From Oligoflexales bacterium (lineage in GTDB: Bacteria; Bdellovibrionota; Oligoflexia; Oligoflexales; Oligoflexaceae), in contig JADFZC010000028.1 of NCBI GenBank assembly GCA_015232735.1, positions 1-13,955 of the forward strand: 13,955 nt of DNA, in the 5' to 3' direction. The notes beneath the pieces were generated by a model. That model was not told where the DNA came from. It searched no databases and was given only the letters and a program-made list of their open reading frames with translations. Made by a program: the position numbers and the translations under genes. Below are positions 1 to 7,173 of this stretch, piece by piece; the first letter of the stretch is position 1, and the number at the start of each line of letters is the position of its first letter.

Positions 1-23
1 CTGAGAAGCTTGGAATAGTTTTG

Positions 24-233
24 TTATTTGTTTTGTTCTGAATATTCCAAATTATGACTATTTGTGACAGGTGGCAGCTGTTTGGAGGATTTTCCTCTTT
101 TTACTCTTGTTTCCGCCGCCAAAGTGTTACCTTTAGATAACGTATCGGAAGCAGCTAACAGATTCTGATTTGATATATTAGCGGAAAATATGTAAATAAT
201 TGCCACATATTTTTTTAAATTTTTTTTAAACAT
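24..233 (-). CDS. Small putative secreted protein, 69 aa
   Basis: Not a family I recognise. The N-terminus (MFKKNLKKYVAIIYIFS...) has a lysine-rich start and a hydrophobic stretch at about residues 9-17, followed by a polar region with LLAAS near residues 25-29, which is compatible with a weak signal peptide. The remainder (about 40 residues) is hydrophilic and basic, with no recognisable domain or cysteines. I chose the ATG at 233 because GGAG lies 9 nt upstream on the minus strand; an in-frame GTG at 251 would add six residues but has no SD. It is divergent to proC, with AT-rich promoter-like sequence between them. It could be a real small exported protein, the leftover N-terminus of a degraded gene, or a chance ORF; the SD and signal-like start favour the first only modestly. 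Confidence 0.4.
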   Translation of the reverse strand: MFKKNLKKYVAIIYIFSANISNQNLLAASDTLSKGNTLAAETRVKRGKSSKQLPPVTNSHNLEYSEQNK

Positions 234-280
234 TTTTAGATGCTCCGACACCTCACAGAAAGAAGAACCAAAAAACGATC

Positions 281-309
281 TTCAGTTTAGTTTTTCAAGG
301 AATTATAAT
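281..309 (+). promoter_or_regulatory. Candidate sigma-70-type promoter for proC
   Basis: A perfect TATAAT at 304-309 is preceded, with 17-bp spacing, by a weak -35 match TTCAGT at 281-286. Transcription would start around 315-317, giving a leader of about 35 nt before the proC ATG at 350. The complementary strand also reads TATAAT at 302-307, so the same AT-rich core could serve the divergent small gene, although no good -35 is seen for that direction. Confidence 0.42.
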
Positions 310-349
310 ATTACTGATTTTATTATATTACAAAATGAGGTATTTTTGG

Positions 350-1171
350 ATGAAAACAAATATAACAATCATTGGTGTTGGCAATATGGGCAGATCCTTG
401 GCCAGGGGGCTTTTGGGATCTCAGCTTTCATCGAGCATAAGTCTAAGTTTATATGACAAAAATATTACACAACTTTCCAATTTCAGGGAAAACGACGATG
501 TGAGGTTTGTTGAAAATCTTGAAAAGGAGCTACATGGAGAGGGTGTTGTAGTTTTGTGTGTAAAACCCCAGGATCTTTCTCTTATATCGGACGAGCTTAA
601 GGGATGCTTATCCAGGGATTCTTTAATAATATCTATTTTGGCCGGTGTCAGAACACAAGATATTGCAGAGATGCTTGGTCATGAAGGAGGGGTTGTAAGG
701 GCGATGCCTAATATTGCAGCAACGGTGGGCCAAGCCGCAACAGGAATGTGCTGTAACAGCAAATGCACTGAGTCTCAGAAAAGTATTTCTCTCGACATTT
801 TCAAAGCCGTGGGGGAGGCTTACTGGACAAAAGAATCTCTGATGGATACAGTGACCGGTCTTTCGGGGAGTGGCCCGGCTTACATATACATGGTTATAGA
901 AGCTTTGACAGACGGTGGAGTCAAGATGGGTTTGCCAAGGGATCTGGCAAAGGATTTATCCGTGCAGACTGTCTTGGGTGCCGCTACTTTAGTGAAAAAG
1001 ACGGGGATTCATCCAGCTGTCCTGAAAGACCAGGTAACAACACCGGCAGGCACTACGATTTTGGCTTTATACGAGCTTGAGGATCGAGGGCTGAGATCCA
1101 TGTTTGTGAGCGCAGTGGAGGCGGCGACCCTGAGGTCCGCAGTCCTTAGCAAGAAATCTGACCAGCATTGA
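350..1171 (+). CDS. proC: Pyrroline-5-carboxylate reductase (ProC)
   Basis: Catalyses the NAD(P)H-dependent reduction of 1-pyrroline-5-carboxylate to L-proline, the last step of proline biosynthesis, in the cytoplasm. The 273-residue product matches the usual family length (about 270). An N-terminal Rossmann motif GVGNMG is at residues 9-14, MPN at 119-121, and the C-terminal helical dimerisation domain carries the family signature around residues 169-195 (SGSGPAYIY, then DGGVKMGL) and the DQVTTPAGTT segment at about 227-236. I chose the ATG at 350 because GAGG sits 9 nt upstream at 337-340; the in-frame ATG at 335 would add five residues but lacks an SD and starts before the conserved N-terminus. 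The gene appears intact and monocistronic, with a possible weak hairpin terminator just downstream. Confidence 0.96.
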   Translation: MKTNITIIGVGNMGRSLARGLLGSQLSSSISLSLYDKNITQLSNFRENDDVRFVENLEKELHGEGVVVLCVKPQDLSLISDELKGCLSRDSLIISILAGVRTQDIAEMLGHEGGVVRAMPNIAATVGQAATGMCCNSKCTESQKSISLDIFKAVGEAYWTKESLMDTVTGLSGSGPAYIYMVIEALTDGGVKMGLPRDLAKDLSVQTVLGAATLVKKTGIHPAVLKDQVTTPAGTTILALYELEDRGLRSMFVSAVEAATLRSAVLSKKSDQH

Positions 1172-1192
1172 TAAATTTGTCGTATCTTTCAA

Positions 1193-1217
1193 GATAGGAA
1201 TTGCCTTGTGTCCTATC
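1193..1217 (+). terminator. Possible weak hairpin terminator after proC
   Basis: A perfect 7-bp inverted repeat, GATAGGA at 1193-1199 and TCCTATC at 1211-1217, encloses an 11-nt loop 21 nt after the proC stop and is followed by ATTTTGTT. The stem has only three G:C pairs and the T tract is interrupted, so termination would be weak; it may instead be an unrelated dyad. Confidence 0.35.
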
Positions 1218-1270
1218 ATTTTGTTATAACCCGGAATGGATTAATTTGTTTGTTTTTATCATCAATTAAG

Positions 1271-1358
1271 AGGCTGTCTGAAAATCCTGAGCCTGAAATT
1301 GAAGGGTCTCTGGAAAACTCCAGTATGTTGCTTTTGAGACTCTGTTTTTGTTTCTTTT
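1271..1358 (+). promoter_or_regulatory. Structured leader upstream of the gld-like operon
   Basis: Within the 248-bp gap between proC and the ABC operon there are nested inverted repeats. AGGCT at 1271-1275 pairs with AGCCT at 1290-1294. GGGTCTC at 1304-1310 pairs (one G:U) with GAGACTC at 1336-1342, enclosing a small hairpin TGGA/TCCA at 1311-1314 and 1319-1322 with an AAAC loop. The outer stem is followed by a T-rich stretch at 1343-1358. This resembles an attenuator or intrinsic terminator ahead of the operon, but no matching riboswitch or leader peptide was recognised and the function is inferred. Confidence 0.3.
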
Positions 1359-1419
1359 GCCGGAATGAGAGTCGGAAAGCCATAAGGCGGTGGCGGCCAG
1401 ATAGGAATAGGGACCCAAG

Positions 1420-2346
1420 ATGATAGAAGTTAAAGGCTTAAGTAAGTATTATTCATCAAGGAAAGCAGTTGAGAATGTCAGTTTTAAGATCGAGAAGGGA
1501 GAGGTAGTCGGTCTGCTGGGTCTTAACGGTGCTGGAAAAAGTACCATTCTAAAAATATTGGGCTGTTTTCTTATGCCTACCAGCGGTTTTGCCTCGGTAG
1601 GAGGGTACTCAGTGACGTCTGATCCGGATCAAGTTCGTAAAATAATCGGATTTTTATCGGATTCCCCTCCTCTTTACAATGAGATGACTGTTGAAAAGTA
1701 TTTAAGATTCGTTGCGGCATTGAAGAATGTCCCAAGATCAAAAATTTCTGATAATGTGGATCGGGTAGTCAGGAGAACAAACATTTCTGATGTTACATCC
1801 GTCATGCTTGGCGCTTTATCTCACGGGTATCGTCAGAGGGTTGGTATCGCACAGTCACTTGTTCACAATCCGGATGTTCTGATTCTGGATGAACCCATAA
1901 TTGGTCTTGATCCTGTTCAGATTATTGAAATGAGAGATCTCGTACTTTCCTTGCGAGGCGATCATACAGTGATCCTTTCCAGTCATATTCTCTCTGAAAT
2001 AACAAGGACATGTGACAGGATATTGGTGGTGGACCAGGGGGCGCTTGTTGCCGAGGGGAAGGAGAAGGAACTTAGTCAGAAATTTGTAAACAATATGATT
2101 ATCAAAGTTCATTTCAGGAAGAATGAAGAGAGGATTATTGATGAGATAAAAAAATGTGATGGATTCATTAGCATCGATGAAAAAAATGTTTTGGATGGCG
2201 GGTTGGAACTCAAAATAGTTGCAGGCCGCGATATGAGACCTGAACTGGCAAACATCATAGTGGCATCAAAAGGCGATCTTTTGGGAATGCAAAAAACGGA
2301 TGTTGAGCTTGAAAATTTATTCCTGAAACTAGTACAGAAGAATTAG
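1420..2346 (+). CDS. GldA-like ABC transporter ATP-binding protein
   Basis: Cytoplasmic ATPase subunit of an ABC-2-type transporter, 308 residues. Walker A GLNGAGKS is at residues 34-41, the signature in the GldA-like form LSHGYRQR at 133-140, Walker B VLILDE at 153-158, D-loop GLDP at 162-165 and switch histidine at about 189 in SSHIL. Residues from about 225 form the C-terminal extension usual for this subfamily. GldA is best known from Bacteroidetes gliding motility, but the family is widespread and often acts outside gliding, so the name describes sequence type and not role. An AGGGA SD at 1409-1413 precedes the ATG. It is first in an operon with a GldF-like permease, a GldG-like protein and a DUF4340 protein, which should form one complex; the transported substrate cannot be read from the sequence. 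Confidence 0.88.
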   Translation: MIEVKGLSKYYSSRKAVENVSFKIEKGEVVGLLGLNGAGKSTILKILGCFLMPTSGFASVGGYSVTSDPDQVRKIIGFLSDSPPLYNEMTVEKYLRFVAALKNVPRSKISDNVDRVVRRTNISDVTSVMLGALSHGYRQRVGIAQSLVHNPDVLILDEPIIGLDPVQIIEMRDLVLSLRGDHTVILSSHILSEITRTCDRILVVDQGALVAEGKEKELSQKFVNNMIIKVHFRKNEERIIDEIKKCDGFISIDEKNVLDGGLELKIVAGRDMRPELANIIVASKGDLLGMQKTDVELENLFLKLVQKN

Positions 2347-2357
2347 GTGGAGGAAAA

Positions 2358-3086
2358 ATGTCAAAGGTTTGGTTGATTGCCCAGAGGGAGTTAATGTCAT
2401 ACTTTAGTACTTGGATGGGCTATATTATTATCACCGCAGCGGTATTGATCGATGGGCTTCTGTTTAATGCCTTTGCTGTAGGCGGTGTCCCTAAATATTC
2501 AAGCGTTGTCCTTGAGGATTTTTTCTTTTTAAGCAGTGGGATGGCGATGGTTGCCGCGATTTTTCTCGCAATGAGACTTTTGGCAGAGGAAAAACAGACC
2601 GGAACTATCGTCCTGTATTTTACGTCCCCGATCAGCGAGCGTCAGATAGTGTATGGAAAATTTTTGTCTTCATTGATTTTTTTTCTTATTCTGCAAATTT
2701 TGACTTTGCACCTGCCTGCACTGATTTTTCTTGAGGGGAAAGTTTCGTATGGACATATCGCTGCCGGTTACTTTGGAACTATTCTTCTTGGAGCTTCTGT
2801 ACTTGCCTTGACACTGTTTGCTTCAGTGATCTCCCCGAATCAGATGGTTGCAGGAATTCTTGGCGCTTCAATGACCGTGGTTTTGCTGGTTTTATGGATA
2901 GTTTCCGCGGTTGTGGATCAGCCTTTCAGAGACATCTTTAGCTATCTCGCGTTACACAATAAGCATTTTCTGCCCTTTTCAAGAGGAATGGTACATATTC
3001 GGGATATTGTTTTTTACATTAGTGTAATTTTGTTCTTTCTGGAATGTTCTGTCCGTGCACTTGAAGGAAGGAGGTTGAGAGGATGA
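2358..3086 (+). CDS. GldF-like ABC-2 permease
   Basis: Inner-membrane permease, 242 residues, with about six hydrophobic segments, matching the usual GldF/NatB-like size. The cytoplasmic loop after the second membrane segment contains EEKQTGTIVLYFTSPISERQ, followed by IVYGKF, the typical conserved coupling region of this family (about residues 76-102). It starts 11 nt after the gldA-like stop, behind GGAGG at 2349-2353, and its stop overlaps the next start as ATGA, implying translational coupling. It should dimerise in the membrane and be driven by the upstream ATPase. Nothing appears truncated. The substrate is unknown. Confidence 0.86.
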   Translation: MSKVWLIAQRELMSYFSTWMGYIIITAAVLIDGLLFNAFAVGGVPKYSSVVLEDFFFLSSGMAMVAAIFLAMRLLAEEKQTGTIVLYFTSPISERQIVYGKFLSSLIFFLILQILTLHLPALIFLEGKVSYGHIAAGYFGTILLGASVLALTLFASVISPNQMVAGILGASMTVVLLVLWIVSAVVDQPFRDIFSYLALHNKHFLPFSRGMVHIRDIVFYISVILFFLECSVRALEGRRLRG

Positions 3087-4966
3087 TTTGGTCAGCCCTT
3101 CTTTGGCTACGTTGGGTACTCTTTATATTTGGAGTGTCTTTGTTTTTTATTATGGAAAGGTATTTTTCCAGCTTTTCTTATTTCATTACGTTCAGGGTTA
3201 TTTCTCTTGCAATAGTTGCAGGTGCTGCAATTATTCCGCTGGCACTTTCGTTTAATGCAAAAAAGAAGTCGCTTGATGGTGAGGCAAAAAGTTGGAAGCT
3301 GGTGTTTTTGTGGCAAAGTGTGACATTGTTGGGATTACTCGCCTACCTTGTATATATCAAGGTATTAGGTGATCATGTCTACCCGGAGGATTTTAAGGGA
3401 AAGGTGCTTTTGGCAGTATGGGTTTCTTTGGTCTTGATTGGTTTTTTTATGGGAGTGGGAATTGAGTTGTCTCATTATTCCGGTGGCCAGGGGATTTACG
3501 CGGAACCCAGAAGACTGTTATATTCAGGGCAATCATGGACTTTGATTGGAATGTTTTTAGGATCTCTTATATGCCTGAACTATGCGGCAACTGAGAGAGA
3601 CAAGATTTTTGACTGGAGTTATTTTAAGACAACAAAGCCAAGCGATGCGTCGATGAAGATGGTTGGATCTCTTGACAAGGATTTGGAAATAGCTCTTTTT
3701 TTCCCGGCCACCAATGAAATAAAGCCCTATGTTTCAGAGTATTTCACCTTTTTGTCAAAGGGAGGAAACAAAATCAAACTGTCTTTCTTTGATAAAGAGC
3801 TGAACCCTGTTGAAGCGGAAAAATTCAAGGTTTCTTCAAATGGAATGGTTGTTTTAAGTTATGACAACAATAAAAAGTATTTGAGGATAGGTGATGAACT
3901 GAAACAGGCAAGAGATACACTCAAGAAACTCGACGGTACCTTTCAAAAGGAGTTTTTGTCTCTAACCTCAAAAAGAAAGGTTGCCTATTTTACTCGGGGG
4001 CATGAAGAAATGAAGTGGACGTCTGGTGAAGACATGATGAGATCGATTCGCGGAGTCGAGATGATTTTGTCCAGCCAGAATATAACCTTAAAGACTTTTG
4101 CCGGTCCTGAGGGGGCTCTTGTAAAGGTACCCGGGGATGCGAATATGGTTGTCATAGCCGGACCTCTCAAGCCCTTTTTAAAGGAAGAAGTAGCTGTTTT
4201 AAAGGATTATTTGGAGCTTGGGGGAAATATCCTGATTTGTTTTTCAAATGAGTTTAACGAGAGCGGGGAGGCCATTAAGGTTACAGGTCCAGGCGAAGAA
4301 GATCCTCTTATGGGATTTGTCAAAGAATATGGATTGATTTTTAAGAAAACACTTTTGGCCAACGATCAGAGTTATGTTGTGGCGACCAGGACAAATGTGG
4401 ATAAATTATTTTTATATACCAATATTTTCGGATCTCACGAATCGGTTTCCGGCATGTCCAAGTATGATGATAAAATCCAGATATTCACTTATCAGGGATC
4501 GTATTTTGAAAGAGATGAAACAAAAAACAGAGCTGATATAAGAATCTATGAGACAATCAAGTCGTTGAGTTCGACGTTTAATGATGTGAACAAAAATTAT
4601 ACTTTCGACGGTGGCCCAGAAGCAAGGAAATCCCATACTCTCGCAGCAGCAGTTGAAGTGACAGGAAAAGAGAAGGATAAAAAGGGAAAATTGCTGGTAA
4701 TGGCAAATGCGGCGGCGATTTCCGATTTCCTGCTAAGAAACGTGGGCAATCAGCTTTTGGTTCTGGATTCAATCAGATGGTTTACTGGCAGTAATGAAGT
4801 AAAAGGGTTACAGACAACAGAAGAGGATGTCAAGATACAGCATACTCGGGCGAAGGATATTTATGTTTTTTATGGGACAATTTTTGCTGTACCATTTCTT
4901 GTCCTGTTAACAGGTTTCTTATACATAAGACGTAATAGATTGAAAAGGGTAGGCGGTGATGCATAG
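3083..4966 (+). CDS. GldG-like ABC auxiliary membrane protein
   Basis: A 627-residue inner-membrane protein. Five hydrophobic segments are visible at about residues 5-24, 34-57, 71-93, 107-128 and 149-168, then a large hydrophilic, presumably periplasmic region (about 170-590), and a final membrane segment at about 594-615 followed by a basic tail (RRNRLKR) that fits the positive-inside rule. The periplasmic region matches the GldG/ABC-auxiliary type: it opens with LDKDLEIALFFPATNE and VSEYFTFLSKGGNKIKLSFFD, and the fold probably ends in a glutamine-amidotransferase-like part (MVVIAGPLKPFLKEE, then LGGNILICFSNE). Its start overlaps the permease stop (ATGA), with AGGAGG at 3069-3074. The multi-pass N-terminus differs from the simpler Bacteroidetes GldG. 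No catalytic residues are evident; a scaffold or substrate-handling role beside the transporter is inferred. Confidence 0.8.
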   Translation: MIWSALLWLRWVLFIFGVSLFFIMERYFSSFSYFITFRVISLAIVAGAAIIPLALSFNAKKKSLDGEAKSWKLVFLWQSVTLLGLLAYLVYIKVLGDHVYPEDFKGKVLLAVWVSLVLIGFFMGVGIELSHYSGGQGIYAEPRRLLYSGQSWTLIGMFLGSLICLNYAATERDKIFDWSYFKTTKPSDASMKMVGSLDKDLEIALFFPATNEIKPYVSEYFTFLSKGGNKIKLSFFDKELNPVEAEKFKVSSNGMVVLSYDNNKKYLRIGDELKQARDTLKKLDGTFQKEFLSLTSKRKVAYFTRGHEEMKWTSGEDMMRSIRGVEMILSSQNITLKTFAGPEGALVKVPGDANMVVIAGPLKPFLKEEVAVLKDYLELGGNILICFSNEFNESGEAIKVTGPGEEDPLMGFVKEYGLIFKKTLLANDQSYVVATRTNVDKLFLYTNIFGSHESVSGMSKYDDKIQIFTYQGSYFERDETKNRADIRIYETIKSLSSTFNDVNKNYTFDGGPEARKSHTLAAAVEVTGKEKDKKGKLLVMANAAAISDFLLRNVGNQLLVLDSIRWFTGSNEVKGLQTTEEDVKIQHTRAKDIYVFYGTIFAVPFLVLLTGFLYIRRNRLKRVGGDA

Positions 4967-6029
4967 GAATTTTATTTTTTACGGGATGTTATTAGCGGTT
5001 TCTCTCGGATTGGCTTATTATGCCTCTCTACCGCTGGATAAGGATTCAGAAGTTAATAAGGCATGGACATCTATTGAGAAGGAGACTATTCAGAAGATAG
5101 CTTTAAATACAAAGACGCAAAATATATCAGTTCGTTCAAACGCAGATGGTAAAGGCTTTTGGATCGACCAGGTGACAAGAATTGAAAAAGCTGACAAAAA
5201 GGAAGCTGACAAAAAGGAAGCTGACAAAAAGGAAGCTGACAAAAAGGAAGCTGAAGAAATAAAAATCGGTTTTAAGGCAAATGAGAATATTAAAGAGCTT
5301 TTTGACTTTCTTAATCCATTAAGAGTAGTAAGGGTTTTAGGTGATATTGATTCGTTAAACAAGAATGATTTTGGACTGAATGATAGCAAGAGGATGTTCA
5401 GTGTTTTCCAAAAGGATGGAAAGGAGACGAATTTTACAATCGGAAGTCCCAGTTATGGCAGCAGAAATGTTTATATTGTCGATAATCAAAGAAAGAAAGT
5501 GCTGCTTGTCGATGGCTCCATCTTTGAAAAGCTTGAACAGTCTGAATCCATGTACTTTGAAAGAAGACTTTTTGATTTTGAAATGAAAGATATTGTGAAG
5601 GTTGAAGTTACTTTCAATGAAAAACCGTCAACATGGATACATACTGATCGTGATGAGAAAGGTGCTCTTGTCTGGAAGAATGAAAAGGATAAGACAAAGG
5701 TTGTTTCGTCTTTTCAGAACTGGCTGGATAAAATTCAAAAGTTTTTTGTTGTAAAATATGCTGATGAACCCTCCTCCAAGGAATTGGAAAACGTCAAGCC
5801 TTTTTTGGAAGTTGCTTTTTATACTTCATCAGGTGGAAAAGTTGAATCCTTGGTTTTTAAAAAACTTCAACCGGTCAGCGGGTCTTCTTTGAAAGATGAC
5901 AAGACAGTTGAAAAAGAGAAGACGAGCTATTGGATAAGATCAGGGTTTAATGGATCTTATGGGCAAGTGAATTCAGGTAGAGGTGAAGCCTTTGAAAAAG
6001 ATCTGCCTGAGTTTTTTAAAGATAAATAG
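4959..6029 (+). CDS. DUF4340 membrane-anchored periplasmic protein with ADKKE repeat
   Basis: A 356-residue protein with one N-terminal membrane segment at about residues 4-22 and no lipobox cysteine, so probably anchored in the inner membrane and facing the periplasm. The segment from about 120 to 210, with FGLNDSKRMFSVF, FTIGSPSYGSRNVYIV and SMYFERRLFDFEMKDI, is typical of DUF4340, a family commonly encoded beside GldG-like genes. Four perfect ADKKE repeats occupy residues 78-97, forming a charged, likely helical insert before the conserved domain. The start overlaps the end of the gldG-like gene; ATG at 4959 is chosen, with GTG at 4956 as an alternative one codon earlier. It is the last gene of the operon and likely works with the transporter, but its biochemical role is unknown. 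Confidence 0.75.
   Translation: MHRNFIFYGMLLAVSLGLAYYASLPLDKDSEVNKAWTSIEKETIQKIALNTKTQNISVRSNADGKGFWIDQVTRIEKADKKEADKKEADKKEADKKEAEEIKIGFKANENIKELFDFLNPLRVVRVLGDIDSLNKNDFGLNDSKRMFSVFQKDGKETNFTIGSPSYGSRNVYIVDNQRKKVLLVDGSIFEKLEQSESMYFERRLFDFEMKDIVKVEVTFNEKPSTWIHTDRDEKGALVWKNEKDKTKVVSSFQNWLDKIQKFFVVKYADEPSSKELENVKPFLEVAFYTSSGGKVESLVFKKLQPVSGSSLKDDKTVEKEKTSYWIRSGFNGSYGQVNSGRGEAFEKDLPEFFKDK
5190..5249 (+). repeat. Four perfect 15-bp tandem repeats (ADKKE)
   Basis: The unit GCTGACAAAAAGGAA occurs four times without a mismatch, followed by a partial fifth copy (GCTGA at 5250-5254) that diverges. Because the unit is a multiple of three, copy-number change would lengthen or shorten the DUF4340 protein by five residues per unit without shifting the frame. 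The absence of synonymous differences points to recent expansion or ongoing slippage. Confidence 0.97.
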
Positions 6030-6121
6030 GATAAATTTAGTTATTGCCAATTATTGATAAGTTAATTGATTAATTGTTAGAATATTGATATTAATAATAA
6101 TCAATAATAGGGATAGTTTTT

Positions 6122-6166
6122 TATTTGTCAGACTATTTGTTTTTTGTCGGTTGTCGCAGTATTTGT
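6122..6166 (+). repeat. Direct repeats upstream of the flagellin promoter candidate
   Basis: TATTTGT occurs three times, at 6122-6128, 6134-6140 and 6160-6166. Two of the copies end longer 15-nt repeats, TGTCAGACTATTTGT at 6126-6140 and TGTCGCAGTATTTGT at 6152-6166, identical at 12 of 15 positions and spaced 26 bp apart, about two and a half helical turns. They abut the -35 of the candidate promoter, the expected place for an activator or repressor site. No specific regulator is identifiable. Confidence 0.45.
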
Positions 6167-6193
6167 AAAAAAAACAAACATGTGTTAAGATAA
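6166..6193 (+). promoter_or_regulatory. Candidate sigma-28 (FliA)-type promoter for flagellin
   Basis: TAAA at 6166-6169 and TAAGATAA at 6186-6193 are separated by 16 bp, close to the enterobacterial sigma-28 pattern TAAA-N15-GCCGATAA; the conserved GATAA half of the -10 is present. Transcription would begin near 6200 and leave a leader of about 110 nt. A sigma-28 promoter is expected for a late gene such as flagellin, but the match is partial and no other sigma-28 site in this window supports it. Confidence 0.4.
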
Positions 6194-6311
6194 TAAATAC
6201 TAGACCCACCATAGTTATATATGTTCAAAGTTTTATGGTTAATCTAATCAAGGTTGATCATACTGGTTGTGGTAGTGATTTTTTTGGACTTGTTTGTTCG
6301 GAGGGGACTAT

Positions 6312-7157
6312 ATGGGCTTAAGAATTGCGACGAATGTCTCGTCGCTGACTGCTCAAAGGCACCTGAGAAATACAAGAGCTTTGTTGGATCGTTCTCTTGA
6401 GCGACTGGCAAGTGGATACAGGATTAATAAAGCTGGCGATGATGCTGCTGGTTTGGCTATTTCTGAGAAGCTAAGAGCGAAAACAAGGGGATTGATTCAG
6501 GCACAGAGAAACGCTTCTGACGGCATTTCCCTTATTCAGGTTGCAGAAGGCGGGTTGGATGAGGTGCAGAATATTCTTGTCCGTCTTAGAGAACTGGGAG
6601 TACAGGCTGCCAGTGATACCATTGGCAATCAGGAAAGACGCTACTTGAATGAAGAGTTCCTATCGCTGAAGGATGAGATTGACAGAATTGCCAACGCAAC
6701 AGAGTTCAATGGCACAATGCTATTGGATGGAACAGGTGGTTCGCTTGATTTTCAGATAAATACTGGAGGTATGAATCTTCTTGGTGTCGATAGAATTACT
6801 TTTGATGCTTTTAAGTCGGATGTCAAAGCGAGCAAGCTTGGTCTGGAGGAGACAGGGGTCGGAACAAAGGTGGATGCGCAGAGATCTCTAAGTCTTATTG
6901 ATGCAGCGATTGAAAATGTTTCCTCAATCAGGGGGGATCTTGGTGCTATTCAAAACAGGCTTGCCAGTTCAATACGCAACCTTTCGGTGTCTGTTGAAAA
7001 TCTTGCAGCGGCTAATTCAAGGATAAAAGATGTTGATATTGCTGATGAAACGTCTGAACTAACAAAGAATAACATCATAACTCAGGCAGGTACTTCAGTT
7101 TTGGCTCAGGCAAACAGTATTCCTAAAATGGCATTGACGTTACTTCAAGGACAATAG
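6312..7157 (+). CDS. fliC: Flagellin
   Basis: Structural subunit of the flagellar filament, exported by the flagellar type III system and polymerised under the FliD cap. The 281-residue protein has a complete N-terminal D0/D1 region (MGLRIATNVSSLTAQRHL, LASGYRINKAGDDAAGLAIS, RNASDGISLIQVAEGGL) and a complete C-terminal D1/D0 region (GAIQNRL, NLSVSVENLAAANSRIKD, SVLAQANSIPKMALTLLQGQ), with little between. Variable outer D2/D3 domains are therefore absent, as in other short flagellins. ATG 6312 is chosen because GGAGGGG lies 7 nt upstream at about 6299-6305; an in-frame TTG at 6294 lacks an SD and would disturb the conserved N-terminus. It seems to be transcribed alone, behind a long AT-rich upstream region. 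Paralogous flagellins elsewhere in the genome are likely in such lineages but cannot be seen here. Confidence 0.96.
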   Translation: MGLRIATNVSSLTAQRHLRNTRALLDRSLERLASGYRINKAGDDAAGLAISEKLRAKTRGLIQAQRNASDGISLIQVAEGGLDEVQNILVRLRELGVQAASDTIGNQERRYLNEEFLSLKDEIDRIANATEFNGTMLLDGTGGSLDFQINTGGMNLLGVDRITFDAFKSDVKASKLGLEETGVGTKVDAQRSLSLIDAAIENVSSIRGDLGAIQNRLASSIRNLSVSVENLAAANSRIKDVDIADETSELTKNNIITQAGTSVLAQANSIPKMALTLLQGQ

Positions 7158-7173
7158 AGGCTATATCCAATCT

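Noticed and set aside
1208..1423. 71-residue rightward ORF in the proC-gldA gap, overlapping the gldA-like start
   Set aside because: It starts with GTG, has no recognisable domain, and its C-terminal R-rich part comes from the structured leader. A weak AGGA lies about 8 nt upstream, but composition and context do not look like a gene.
5090..5389. 99-residue leftward ORF containing repeated SASFL
   Set aside because: It is the antisense reading of the ADKKE repeat in the DUF4340 gene, which is the supported frame.
6083..6106. Inverted repeat TATTGAT/ATCAATA after the DUF4340 gene as an operon terminator
   Set aside because: The 7-bp stem has only one G:C pair and the T-rich tract starts about 10 nt later, so a stable terminator is unlikely in this AT-rich stretch.
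6247..6258. ATCAA-GG-TTGAT dyad in the flagellin leader
   Set aside because: The arms are only 5 bp with a 2-bp centre, too short for an RNA hairpin and common by chance; noted but not called as an operator.
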